A stretch of 64,000 bases of DNA. Origin: Symsagittifera roscoffensis (taxonomy: Eukaryota; Xenacoelomorpha; Acoela; Convolutidae). Under the pieces are notes generated by a model. That model was given only the letters and a program-made list of their open reading frames with translations. It did no database searches and was not told the DNA's origin. The stretch lies in the NCBI RefSeq assembly GCF_963678635.1, contig NC_087064.1:83757847-83821846 (forward strand). The letters run 5' to 3'. The position numbers and the translations under genes are program-made. Positions 52,030 to 63,002 of the stretch are shown piece after piece; the stretch's first letter is position 1; every line of letters begins with the position of its first letter.

Positions 52030-52480
52030 GATCAGAATAGACCAAAAAATCGACCAGATTACTAAAATAGATTCTCATTTTTCACCCAAACTTTAGACAT
52101 GAAATCTCTAATTACTATTTTGAATATAACATCATAATTACGATTCGTAGAACCAGCAGCGTACCGAAAAGCTTGCCAAAATTTTTCAAAAGGTCCCTTT
52201 GGCGCTATTTTACTGCATTCATTTCTGGCTGCCAACCCTAAAAAGTTCATAAAATCGCTACATTTTTGGTCAAAACTTTAAAAAAACCCTATAACGGCAA
52301 TTTTGCATACTTTCTAGAAAGTCTATTCGGCTAATTTTTTCGCCAAATATGGCCGTTCTGGGATTTTTGCACAGCTAGAAAATTTCAAAACGATCTTTTG
52401 GATCTTTTTTTACGTCGACCAGATAGATTTCCTGAGCGCTCCCAGAACAATATCAAGACCCTATTTTGAGAATATCCCCC
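52030..52480. mobile_element. Diverged relative of the hAT-like MITE
   Basis: The segment includes ccaaaatttttcaaaaggtc then cctttggcgct (about 52176-52206) and gagcgctcccagaac. These correspond in order to ctaaaattttttaaaggtg, ccttcggcgcc and gagcgctcgtcg in the element at 62619-63002. Terminal inverted repeats are not visible, so it is a decayed or partial copy. Confidence 0.5.
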
Positions 52481-52716
52481 CTTAAGCCGCCGCACATACC
52501 ACAGTATTTTTAAGCAAGATGACTCAAATTCCCAAACAAGAAAACTTTCAGCTCGCCAGGGAAGGGATCCTGGCTTTTTCGACTCCCTTGCATGAAATTT
52601 GATGGAAGATTAAAACACATCATACAGACAGTTAGAACATTTTCAATTAACTCAAGGAACAATGGTAAAAAAAATTAACTTTCAACTCAAAAACGCAGCT
52701 GTACACAAAGAAAATG

Positions 52717-52975
52717 AGCCTCGAATTAGAGAGACTTTTGCTATCTGACGGATTACAACCTGCGACCTCGAGATTTGGAGTCTCGCGTACTTCCCTCTCA
52801 GCTACGAATCTTAACTATCGACAAACACTCGCCCCAAATAAAGCAGAATCAAATTCTATAGAATTCCCCATGTGACAGATCGTGACGTGAATAAAGCAAA
52901 AGCATTATTTAATGAGCACTTTTAGTGGCGAGTTAGATTGAAAAAAAGTAGAGTCATACTAATGCACTACGCATG
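52717..52975 (-). mobile_element. tRNA-derived SINE, copy 2
   Basis: On the minus strand an A-box tagctgagagg (52794-52804) and a B-box-like ggttgtaatcc (52750-52760) bracket a clear anticodon arm: stem cgaga/tctcg with seven-base loop ctccaaa. A four-bp D stem cgta/tacg is also present. The acceptor stem pairs poorly and the T arm is imperfect, so it is a tRNA-related retroposon and not a functional gene. Flanks gcctcgaattag and gcgagttagattg match copy 1 at 22125-22405. Confidence 0.72.
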
Positions 52976-53264
52976 TACTGTAATTATACGGAACACATAC
53001 TAGGTAAACATTCTAATGCCAGGTTTGTATCAACACATTGAGAAAATACTCAAGACAAAACGCTAAAACTCCTCCAAAACATTTGAAATAAATTAAATAA
53101 ACTAGCGCATGACTCGCACCTAGGGTGCTTCAAAAAAATCGTTGAACGTAAGAGCTTTCTAAAGTATGTAGTAAAACAGCGATAATTAAAACAACTGTGA
53201 CGATAAACTGGGCTCATCTATCATGGGTTTCCACTTCATTAAAAACTCGATTCGAGCTGAGATA

Positions 53265-54290
53265 ATAAAAAGGCAAAACTGCTACCCTATTATGTAACCT
53301 GACAGCACCCCACCATAGGGTTGAGAAATTCAATTTCTATAAGTTGTTTTTAAACCTAAGTTGTTTTTAAAATCATAACAAACGCCATATCTTGGAAACA
53401 AAATATATTTGAGCAGTATAAGTTAGAGGCCAAACTTATATCCTGACAATACCCCCTGAATGTACCCTGACAAAAAACTAAATTTTTTTAAACCTAAATT
53501 TTTTTGAAACAAGTTTAAAAAATAAAAAAACCACCATTATCTCGATAATCAAAAATATTTGAGCAGTCACACTTGGACGAAAGACTTGCAACCCTCAGTG
53601 TACCCTAACAGCACCCCACTATAGAGTTGAGAATTTCAAATTCAGTTAGTTTTTTTTTGTATCTGAAGTTTCTGGAAAAAAAAGAAATCATAAAAAACGC
53701 CATATCTCGAAAACCAAGGAGGATTTGAGCAATCATACTTAGACGCCAGACTGTTAACTCCTGATTGCACCCTACTTAAGCGACTTTCAAGTTCGGCTAG
53801 TTTTTTAATATCTAATTTTTTTGAAACAATGAAAAAAAATCATATAAAACGCCATGTCTCGAAAAGCAAAAGGATTTGAACATGAAACTTGGACATCGGA
53901 TTGCAATATATGAGTGTACTCTGAAAGCTCTCCACTCTGGGGTTGAGAATTTCTAGTACGGTTAGTTTGTTTGTCTAAGTATTGAAAAAAAAATCATAAA
54001 AAAACACAATATCTCGAAAACAAGGATTTGAGCAGTCATTCATCGACGCCAGTATTGCAACTACTTTATGTACCCCGTCATCGCTCCACTACAGGGTTGA
54101 GAAGTTGAAGTTCTCGTAGTTTTTTATATCTAAGTTTTAGCAAATGAAAATTGAAAAAAAATCATAAAAAACGCCATATCTCGAAAACCGAAAAGATTTG
54201 AGCAGTCATACTTGTACACCAGATTCGCAAACCCTGAGTGTACCCTGACAGCAACCAATTAATGGATTGACAAAATCAAACTTAATTTAA
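53265..54290. repeat. Degenerate tandem repeat, about 155 bp x 6-7
   Basis: The landmark cgccatatctcgaaaacc and variants occur at about 53385, 53531, 53697, 53849, 54003 and 54171, spaced 146-168 bp apart. Between landmarks each unit has gatttgagcagtcatacttg, gtgtaccctgacagcacccc and gggttgagaatttcaaattc. Copies are strongly diverged, unlike satellite B, so this is an old array. Confidence 0.85.
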
Positions 54291-54964
54291 TAAAATGTGA
54301 AACAAACATTTCTGTAGTTTTACGAAGCGAATGTAGGAAAAAGGCATTCATGCTCCAACAGATTTCAAAACGTCTACTTGATTGAACATTTCAACCTTTG
54401 CAATGCTGTGACCTTCTGAAAGACCAAAATATCCACTTCTTAAACATGTGCCAAGTGAAATTTCTGAAGCATTTAAACATACGAGAGAGCTTAAACGTCT
54501 AAAGATTCTTTCGTTAAACATGCAAAAAAAATAATGCGTTGAAGAAGCTTAAACATGTCAACATAGGGATTTCTCAAAGATGTGACACATGAAACGCCAA
54601 TTGAAAAATAGATAGATTGTTAAATTAGTTATTAGGCAAGTCCACCGAGTCCAAAATCAAATAAAAAACAGTTGATTGCTTTGAAAAGATATATGAGGTA
54701 GTAAAAGTAACTAAACCATACAAAATCGGCTGAAACACTTATGCAAAAAATAATAAAATTTACCGAAAATTCGAATGAACCCGTGTTGAAAAACTCAGAA
54801 GAGATTAGCCCACGCTATGAAAACTAAGCAGAAAAAAAATACCAAAAACAGTATTCCGAAAACTATTTCAGAGGGCAGAAAAACTGCCGCCCGCAAAAGG
54901 ACAATTTTCGGCGGTAATTTAACCGAAGGCCGTTGCCTTCCCTTAAAATTGGCATTTTCTCAGC
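54291..54964. other. Intergenic, nothing recognised
   Basis: AT-rich sequence without a supported gene or repeat. Several phrases such as ttaaacatgtc recur loosely between 54440 and 54560. Confidence 0.5.
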
Positions 54965-55450
54965 GCAAAACAAATATCTGAACATAGCCAACAGGCAGTT
55001 GGACAGTCATGAACGCAAGAATACAGAAAGTAAAACACTGACTTGTTTTATGAAAAACTTTCCAATTTCAAAAAAATATGGCCTTTAAGTTTCTTGAAAC
55101 TAAAGAAAATTCAAGCTTGACACTCATTTGATAAAATTAATCCAATTTAAGAAAAATGGATTAAAAAAATAATTTTTTTTCACTACGCTTGGAAATCTGA
55201 AATATTAAATCCTGTTTCGAAACTACTAGTGGTCGATCACATTTTTCGTGACTTTTACACATTTGATGTTCAATAGTGGAGTTTACCATTCATTCAACAA
55301 AGGAAATGAAGTGAACTGAAAAAGAAATCAAAAGCCAAGCCATGAAAAACCAAACTTCAGCGTAAACAAATCTTCAGAATTTAGAGATTTTCCTTAAAAA
55401 AAATACCAAGACATAAATAAGAGTATTCACTACGTTCAAGACTCAAAAAT
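54965..55450 (+). mobile_element. Repeat family B, copy 5
   Basis: It contains atagccaacaggcagttgga, atggcctttaagtttcttga, gatcacatttttcgtgactt and tcaatagtggagtttacc, and ends gagtattcactacgttcaag. It has the same orientation as the other four copies. Confidence 0.7.
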
Positions 55451-56019
55451 AAGAAGCTGTTAACCGCACATAAATTCTATTCCCAATTGTTTGTGTTAGC
55501 TAAATAAAAGCGTAAACAAGGATAACCGGTAATTGTGCAAGTAGCACAGAATGTTCCGAACATAGTATTAAAAAACGAACAAAAAAAATTTCTTCAAATT
55601 AGTGTCGCTTTTTCTGTGTGGTCTGATTAAAACGAAAAATAGAACTTAGGCAGATTCGTTAATCATAAATAGTAAAATAGCCCAATTGGAAAACAATTTT
55701 TGTAAAAACATGACTCGAGCAAAAAAGTTGCAAAAAAGAGTAAGACTGGCGCTTAAAAACTCCTAAAACTTAACTCCAGTGAAACAGCTTAAATTAAGCA
55801 CGAATAAGCTTTTAAGCCTGCTTAGCCTGACCTTATTAGCCTAAAATCCAAACTGAAAAAGCTTCAATATAATGGATCATTCGAACCAATCCGATGATTA
55901 GTTGTGGTACCTGATTTTGAATACAAAGTTCCTCATTATTTTTCAAATGGTCAGAACAAAATATGGATATGAAAAAACTCGAACCGCTCATATTCAAAAA
56001 GCACATTTGCTCGAAAACG
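55451..56019. other. Intergenic, nothing recognised
   Basis: AT-rich DNA with no supported gene or repeat. Confidence 0.5.
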
Positions 56020-56178
56020 CCAATATATTTGTTTTATTATTATTAGCCCCCGGTCTTGCCCAATGCAGTACCAACCGTGGGGGAGGTTGATGTCATCCAT
56101 TTGGCTTCAGCCGGTCCCACCTTGAGAAAGCGGATGTTACTGTGAGTGTGACCCCTCCAACCGTGACCAATATATTTG
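56020..56178 (-). mobile_element. Short retroposon with 12-bp target duplication
   Basis: A GC-rich insert (56032-56166, 135 bp) is flanked by perfect 12-bp direct repeats ccaatatatttg (56020-56031 and 56167-56178) inside AT-rich DNA. Read on the minus strand it ends in gctaataataataaaa, an AAT/A tail typical of retroposed short elements. The minus-strand segment ggttggtactgcattgggc, followed shortly by agaccg, resembles the 3' half of 5S ribosomal RNA (ggttagtacttggatggg, then agaccg). A 5S-derived SINE is therefore possible; this rests on a remembered 5S sequence and a short match. Confidence 0.7.
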
Positions 56179-56985
56179 CTCGAAGTATTCACCGTAACTC
56201 GTTTATACATCATAGCATTGGTTTATAATGACAATGAAGCTCTTGAGGCATGTTTAAACAAAAAAATAATTTTTGTGTCGCGCACTCTTCAAATTTAAAG
56301 TATTTTGGCACCGAAGCTACTTAAAGAAAACCTCGGATGACGGCTGTTCAACTAAAAAACGAAAAAATGGATTTTGCTAAATAGAAGCGTATCTCGAGAG
56401 CAGGAATTCAAATCAAACCAAGTACTTGACTTTTTTGTCAGTACAAACATGTCTGAAAATCACTCGCTGATGTATGTATCTGCCACTTACGGTTGACACT
56501 TTGATCAAATCTGTTGACAATTATGAGCCTTCGAAGTTTGTGTTATACGTTTGTTTAAGCTTACTTTTTGTCTGCTTAACAACTTCTCTAAAAGAGTCAG
56601 TGAAAGATTTGGTAGCTTAACTTATGATCAGTTCAAATTAAACGACTAATTCTGCCCACTTTGGCAGACGTAACGACCAGTTTGGGACGACAACGGCCTT
56701 GACTCGAGTCCCCGCCCAGAAATACTATGCATGCAATATTCTTTGAGTTAACAAAGCGTCCTTGCTAAAAATTATGTCATCGAAAAGCTTTGGCCCAATT
56801 CTATACCTGAAATGGAATGAAAAAACTTCAGTACAAACATTTAGACAATTTCAACAGCTTATGTACATATTTGAAACATTTGTACAATAATTCCTATAGA
56901 CTACAAATCAGACTTGAAAATTATATTTACATGAGAAATGTAATTGAGAGGACACCATTCTATGGACAATTGTACAGAAGATAAC
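56179..56985. other. Intergenic, nothing recognised
   Basis: About 800 bp of AT-rich DNA downstream of the cysteine-rich gene. No supported gene, RNA or repeat was found. Confidence 0.5.
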
Positions 56986-56991
56986 TTTATT
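56986..56991 (-). promoter_or_regulatory. Poly(A) signal for the cysteine-rich gene
   Basis: AATAAA on the minus strand, 36 bp downstream of the TAG stop at 57028, a usual arrangement for a short 3' UTR. Confidence 0.6.
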
Positions 56992-57027
56992 TGAAGTCAA
57001 TAGTGTTTAGGAAAGTTATTGACTCAA

Positions 57028-57501
57028 CTAGCGACTCATATTTTCTACTGGTGGTCTCGTTCTCAGCTCGAAACAGACGCAATTAATGCCGTCTGCATCT
57101 TCGCCCGTATAACCTGTGACGCAGTCGAACCCTCCGAAATTGCAACAACTCTCTCCGTCTCTTCCACATGGTATGCACATCAGACAGGATCCCACATCTA
57201 GTTTTGTATCCGGACAACAAGCATCCAGTCCGCTATTGAGTGTTGGTAATTTACAGTCTAGTGCTTCCACACATGGTAGCAAACACTCGCACAAACCAGC
57301 ATCGCCTTTCGCGTTTCCGCAAATGTGGAAATCTTGGCAGAATCCTTTGGCCAGAATTAATTTTCTGATCATGAGGATGATCAAGATTAAAACTAGGTAA
57401 GCGCACATTATGATGATGATGATTAGAGCTATTGAGATTGAGAGGTCACTGCCTGGCGGAGGGTCTTTGTTGACCGGGATATCTTCATCTGGATTTGACA
57501 T
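57028..57501 (-). CDS. Single-pass membrane protein with cysteine-rich domain, unknown function
   Basis: 157 aa, starting at an ATG (57499-57501) and ending at TAG. An acidic, proline-rich N-terminus (residues 1-21) is followed by a strongly hydrophobic segment (about 22-45, with a run of five isoleucines) and the basic pair RK. The C-terminal 105 residues contain 16 cysteines, including pairs in ACCPD and SCCNF, and motifs such as MCIPCG and DCVTGY. Such spacing suggests a disulfide-bonded extracellular or lumenal domain. The charge pattern around the membrane segment (acidic before, RK after) would instead favour a cytoplasmic C-terminus, so topology is open. There is no cleavable signal peptide. 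Just upstream, ttctctttttcag-like sequence (acceptor at 57516-57517) suggests a 5' UTR intron. I do not recognise the family. An AATAAA follows 36 bp after the stop. Confidence 0.7.
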   Translation of the reverse strand: MSNPDEDIPVNKDPPPGSDLSISIALIIIIIMCAYLVLILIILMIRKLILAKGFCQDFHICGNAKGDAGLCECLLPCVEALDCKLPTLNSGLDACCPDTKLDVGSCLMCIPCGRDGESCCNFGGFDCVTGYTGEDADGINCVCFELRTRPPVENMSR

Positions 57502-57514
57502 GGTGCAAGTAATA

Positions 57515-57530
57515 TCTGAAAAGAGAAAGA
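57515..57530 (-). promoter_or_regulatory. Probable splice acceptor in the 5' UTR
   Basis: On the minus strand a pyrimidine-rich ttctttctcttttcag ends 14 bases before the ATG of the cysteine-rich gene. This implies an upstream non-coding exon, probably beyond the microsatellite. Confidence 0.5.
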
Positions 57531-57582
57531 ACTAATGATAAAACAACAAAGACGCGACATAAGACGCATTCATCAATTCAAT

Positions 57583-57680
57583 CATTCATTCATTCATTCA
57601 TTCATTCATTCATTCATTCATACATACATACATACATACATACATACATACATTCATTCATTCATTCATTCATTCAATCA
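57583..57680. repeat. Compound tetranucleotide microsatellite
   Basis: About 100 bp of (attc)n then (atac)n then (attc)n, only slightly interrupted, starting about 80 bp upstream of the cysteine-rich coding sequence and probably inside its 5' UTR intron. Confidence 0.95.
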
Positions 57681-58250
57681 TTGCTTCAATTTCCACACAT
57701 TCGTGATTTCTTGACTAGAACTACGAAAAAAGCAACTTAAGGTACTTTTTACCAATCAATAGTAATTTTTTAAAACCAATTTCCACAGAAAGAACGACAA
57801 AAAATTCTACTTCCCGATTAAAAGTATTTACTTGCTCTCGCAAGTAAAATCATATAGTCAACCCAGATTTTTTCAGAAAATCAAGACGTTTGAAGAGCTC
57901 CAAATCATAAAACTATTTTTGAATCACAAAAGAGTAGTCTCCATTAAAGTACCAAAACTTCATGCCTATTTTTGCTCAGGAAAGTTTGAGGCCAAGGTTT
58001 GGCATGATATTAATAAGAATTGATCCGATGTTGCAAAAACCCCACTAATTTTGAGGCCTTTTTATCCAAAAATTGTCACAAGCACTTAATCAAAGACAAT
58101 AAGAAACCAACGATGTGGAAAAAAATAAAATCGTCATCGGTACTTTCAGACCATTATCATGAACACGTCTAAAGATTCAGTTTTAATTGCAAAAGAACCG
58201 GCTAATGTCTGCCTAAGCTGATATAGACAAAAAATAATGAAATAACAGCT
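57681..58250. other. Intergenic between cysteine-rich gene and HEATR1
   Basis: AT-rich DNA of about 570 bp that must contain the promoter or first exon of the cysteine-rich gene and the HEATR1 3' flank. No specific element can be assigned. Confidence 0.4.
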
Positions 58251-58256
58251 TTTAAT
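58251..58256 (-). promoter_or_regulatory. HEATR1: Candidate HEATR1 poly(A) signal
   Basis: ATTAAA, a common variant signal, on the minus strand 94 bp downstream of the HEATR1 stop codon. No AATAAA was noticed closer. Confidence 0.4.
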
Positions 58257-58350
58257 CATTTAGAATCACAATGAATAATCAGATAATGCAACTTCATTGT
58301 CATTCGACGATATTAAGCTTTTCTTTGGAACCAAAAGTGAACTTGAACTT

Positions 58351-61300
58351 CTATTCAATTTTGGGAAAGTGTTCATACACTGCCTCGCCCACCACTTTCT
58401 CAATTGTCCTCAAGGTATTATCACACTCCGCCTCTATTTCTGGATTCACGTCTTCTTTTAATTCTGCCAGAACCGGTACTGCCTCCGGATAGTACATCGA
58501 GTATTCTTCCAAGAGTCGATTCGCAATGCTCTGGATTGCAACCATCGCTGCTCTCCTAAGACGCGAGTTCGATTCCCGACCAAGATCCAAAATTTGTCTA
58601 TGTACCACATTTTTCGCATCTGCATCTTGACAAGCGAGCATCATTTGTGATGTACAAGGGCAAATGACTTCCAAAGAAAGCTCATCAAAAGCTTTTGAAT
58701 CCAAGAAAAACTTCCACTGATTTGCAACTAGAGGCATGAACGTCGAGACAAACTCTGGGGTAGTGAAAATTCCATTAATATCATGCGACATGACGTTAGT
58801 TACACATTCTAGGATATTTCGATTCGAGAACAAAATTTCGCTGGACGTGAACTTTTCTTCTTGGGTTGGTTCAACCGATAACCTCTCTTTCAATGAAGAA
58901 ACGTATGTTGGAATGAAGAGCAGCATTAACCCCTTCAAGCGGATTGATAACATCTTCAGCAGATGAAAGAAAGTTACTTGCCGTCTTCCAGTATTTTCAT
59001 CGTCCGAAGTAGCCCAGTTGAATGTTTTCAGCAACATTTGTCGCACAGAAGATTCTGAATTTTTCAGGACAAATTCAATGAAAGGTTCGAAGCATTTCAT
59101 TTCAGCTTCTTTGAACTCATCTGAATTGAGGAACTTTTCCGCTTGCGCATCCATTTGCAGTTGAACTTTGCGGCGCTTTTCCGCAAAAACTTCACATTTG
59201 CGCTTTTTGCGTTTTTCTCCAGCAACAGAAGTTTCATTTTCTGGAACATTACTTTCTTTGTCAGTAGCCTTTGTCGCTGCGCTCACATTTCTTGACTCGA
59301 AAACAAACTCGCGCAAATTCAAAAACATCGTCAATACTTGCGTTATTTTAGTTTGATTCAACTCCAATTCAGATCTATTGTTTTTGTCCAAATGCAACTT
59401 GACAATTTCGGTCATCTTTTCAATCTTTTTCAGGAACATTGTTGTCATTTCGCAGTCTTTGAAAACACTCTCACAAACTGTTATGAACATCGGTGCAACA
59501 ACGCGCATTTTCAGCGAAACTAGGTGTTCGATTACAGCCGCACTTTCCTTTTTTAACTTGAACTCTTCTTCGCAATCAGAAAGATCGATCAAAAATTTTG
59601 TAATCTTTGCCAAAAACGGACTCAAAAGTTCCGCAATATTGTCAAACATTGTAAGCAGGCAAAGCAGCACACTGTCAAACAGCATTTTGTTCGCAAAAGT
59701 TTTGCAACTTTTGATGTCTAGGACAAAGTGGGCAACGTTTGGAAGGTACGGCAAGAAAGCCTGTTTCACTGATCTTATAACTTCGGCTATCAAAGCGCAC
59801 ACTTGAACTCGAATATTACATACGCTGCCCTTAAGGTCCATTAGTTGGATGGCTTTTTCGGTTAAGAGGCCAACTTTTGAAGGACAAACTTTCATGATTT
59901 TTATCAAAGTCACCAAAACGTACTGACAAATTCTGTCATTTTCATGCAAAATATGAGTCAATAAGAGATCATACAAATAATCAATTTGAGTCGCATCCAA
60001 TCCATCCAAAAATTGGGATCCAGGTCGAGAAATTCTGATGTTCAGAAACTGCAGAGATCTCTGGACTTCCACGTGTTTAGCCGAGCTGAGCAGTTCCGAG
60101 AAGACTTCGAAGAACAAAGCATCGTCAAACAGAACATCAGCAGCAGCTACAGTTTCTTTCAACTTCAGGCCGACTGTCTTTGCAAACTCGGCTTCTAGTT
60201 TGACCTTGCTATTGGGAGACGCACTCTCTTGTCTTACGTTCTTCAGAGTTTCACAAGTTTGCAATGTGAACAACTGTGATAATACACCTCTGAAGCAGTG
60301 ATTATGTGATGTGTCATTCTGTAGCCGGACATTCGTGAGTTCGAAAACGAACTGGTTCGAATGTACAACAACTGGAACCAAGGACAATATTTGAATTGCA
60401 GTAAGCCTCTGAACTTTCCTGGGAAGCTTTTTCAGCGATGTCAGTTGGTATGATTGTAACTCTTCAATCCTACCGTTCAAGAAATACTCACAAGCAGTCA
60501 GAAGCTTGGATAGTAAAGTCAACGATGTTTTCAGAGAGTACTTTTCGCAGATTTGCGAAACAACCGAAATTGATGTTTCCACTTCGGAGCTATTGGAACT
60601 CTTGGTAAAAATATGCAAAACCAACTGCCAAAAATAACCACCTTGGTCCAATTTTGGATGTCCAATGCATGTATCGATCAACAAAATCTGTCTATGACTT
60701 GGTTGAGTTGTTACTGCTTCAACAAAATGCTGCAAAAAGTTGCGCAATATGAAGGGCTTTTCTTGAGCTGAATCGATTAAAGGAATCAACAGTTTTCGCA
60801 CCGAAGACAAAATTAGCCTAAACGAGAATTCGTCCTCGCGAGTAGCCAACGCATCACAGATTGCAGTAAATATTTTCACAGCTCTTTCGTGAGAATCAAA
60901 ATGTGCATTTTGACATACATGTTCGTATTGGGTAATAACCAATTCGAAACATTGACCTTTAATGTTCACATCGTCGAAACGGCGAATTAGACTAAGCATT
61001 AAATCAGTGTCTAAAATTTCTTCAGTCATTGAATATCTCGAGAAAAAATTACTCAATACACCAACAGCGAAAACCATCACGTGCTCCATTTCTGGATCTG
61101 AATTGTCAATAACATGCAATCTCTCCAAATGTAAAATTAACGCATTAACTGTCCCGATCACCTCTTTTGCGTCTTGAGGGCTGAAATTTCGGTCACATGC
61201 GAAGTGCAGAAAGAGCCTTATTTGATCCAGATTTGTACTTGCAGCACAGAACGAATCAACTCTCGATCTTCTTGGTTTTGCATTGGTATCATACTCGGGC

Positions 61301-62488
61301 AATCCGAGACATTTATGGAGCATTTTCGAGTTCAGAGGCAGGTTGTCAACCACTCTTTTCACAGTGGGCAAGTTAACGGCATCCTTCCTCAAAAATATCA
61401 GTCGCGAAAACAGCTCGTGTTGAGTGCTGATACTTAATGCTTTGAACAAATCAGGAGAAATGACCGCCAAGAAGGCCTCAACTAAGAAAACTGGAGACTC
61501 CTTGTCAAGTCCTATCAGAAATGATTCGAGGAACATGTCAAAATTGCAATCATTTATGCCTTTCGCGATCTCACAGCAGATAGATCCGTTGCAGAGTCTC
61601 TTCTTTTTCACTTCATTTTTCAGCAAGTTGCTCAGAAAAACCAGAATTTTCTCATTCCAAATTCCGTATATCAAAACTGGAACGGAAATTTTCCCACAAA
61701 TATCTGATTTTTCATTTTCTAAAACATTGATCAAAGTTGTGACAACTGAAGGCATTTCTGAAAATTTTTGCATTAAATTTTTTAACCAGGTGCGATCGGC
61801 TGCTATTTCTTGCTTCAGCTCAACTATCTCTTGTAGTATGCAATCACCAACATCGCCAAACTTGTGCAGCATTACATTTTCGCAAAAACCAAGCAACGAA
61901 ATGCGCACCTTTGACCGCTTTGAGTTGAGACCTGCCAAAATTGGCCACATAAAATTGTTGAAATTAACTTGAAACTTCTTTTTTGATCCAAGCTGCGTCA
62001 AAATTTTCCAAATGGCAACTTTGAGTTTCTCTTCGTTGGATTTAGAGCCGAAACAATCAGCAGGAAGAGTGGACATTATTAGCAACAGGCTAATGAATTG
62101 GTTCATTCCAAGAGTAGCTCTCACATACGAAAGTTTACCCGGCAGACAACAGACAATTTGGGAAAAACAAAACAAGAGAACTTGCTCACTTTTTATAAGC
62201 CCATCCATATTCGAAACGCATAAAAGCGATTTTTGGCTTGAGTAATTTGCAAATACAGAACAGAACACATATTCGATCAATGAATTGAAATTTCCCAAAT
62301 CGTAGTGAGGAATTTTGGCTGCAAATTCTAGGAAGTCAAATTCGTTTTCAGCTGAAAAACTGACAATCAATTTACACAGGGTGTTGAAATTTTTCAGGTC
62401 CATGAGGAAACCGTTCTTCAACGTGAACACCGAGAGGAAAGCGAACTCCAATTGATGATTGCCAGCTGCACTTTCGGATGCCCAGTTC
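58351..62488 (-). CDS. HEATR1: HEAT repeat-containing protein 1 (UTP10), terminal exon
   Basis: One uninterrupted 4138-bp exon encodes the last 1378 residues, ending at TAG (58351-58353). HEATR1, yeast Utp10, is a large HEAT-repeat scaffold of the small-subunit processome, required for rRNA transcription and 18S rRNA processing in the nucleolus. The C-terminal end, including RRAAMVAIQSIANRLLEEY, YYPEAVPVLAELKEDV and IEKVVGEA, matches the end of human HEATR1 (AEKLKENY, LLPESIPFLAELMEDE, LETVLGEP) as I remember it. Upstream, LLKTFNWATSDDE and IRLKGLMLLF match the BP28CT region. A basic KRKKRK/EKRRKVQ stretch lies about 285 residues from the end. The exon starts after cccatttag at 62489-62490, entering the frame with one base then AACTGG. 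Human HEATR1 is about 2144 aa, so roughly 770 N-terminal residues lie upstream, mostly outside the window. Confidence 0.93.
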
Positions 62489-62544
62489 CTAAATGGGAAG
62501 TTATTTCAGTTTGTTTTACACTACTAAGATCCACTTAACAGCCA

Positions 62545-62562
62545 CCCCCCCCCCCCCCCCCC
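62545..62562. repeat. Poly-C tract (18 C)
   Basis: Eighteen consecutive C after gcca, immediately followed by accc-like sequence. Homopolymer length may be affected by sequencing error. Confidence 0.9.
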
Positions 62563-62618
62563 ACCTCAAATCTAAGCAGAAAACATTCAAGCCAAAAAAA
62601 ATCCAAAAAACTTCAAAA

Positions 62619-63002
62619 CAGGGGCGGATTTAGGGGGGCACTCCTCTCCCCCTCGGGGATTCGACCTGCTGCGACCCGATTCGACCCTTTATACTATTTC
62701 GAGACATCCATTTTTGGCTGACGGACGCTAAAATTTTTTAAAGGTGCCTTCGGCGCCAATATATACAAAGTTTGATTGGGGAGCGCTCGTCGATAAACGC
62801 TTTTAGGCACTTTGGTCAAAAAAAGCCTAAAACGCCTTTTATGGCCTGTTTTTTCAAAATTTTGCTTGCGGGCAGAAAATTTGGCCACAACAGGTTTTTA
62901 GTACATTGGGAGAGCTGGGAAAATCAATTTGGACGAAAAAAAGGTCGACAAAATTGTTGAAAATCCGCCTCCTCCCACAAGAAAATCCTCGCTCCGCCCC
63001 TG
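62619..63002. mobile_element. Non-autonomous hAT-like DNA transposon (MITE)
   Basis: A 384-bp element begins caggggcgga and ends ctccgcccctg, giving terminal inverted repeats of about 11 bp of the CAGGGGCGGA kind common in hAT-type elements. The 8 bp on either side, cttcaaaa (62611-62618) and cctcaaag (63003-63010), agree at six of eight positions, consistent with a decayed 8-bp hAT target duplication. There is no transposase frame. A diverged relative lies at 52030-52480. Confidence 0.75.

Noticed and set aside
52730-52830. Functional tRNA gene on the minus strand (anticodon-like CCA)
   Set aside because: The acceptor stem pairs poorly and the T loop lacks the usual TTC, and the same core plus flanks recurs at 22125-22405. 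This fits a SINE.
57116-57400. 94-codon plus-strand frame
   Set aside because: It is the antisense shadow of the cysteine-rich coding sequence.
62694-62888. 64-codon minus-strand frame as an HEATR1 exon
   Set aside because: It lies wholly inside the hAT-like MITE and lacks resemblance to HEATR1.
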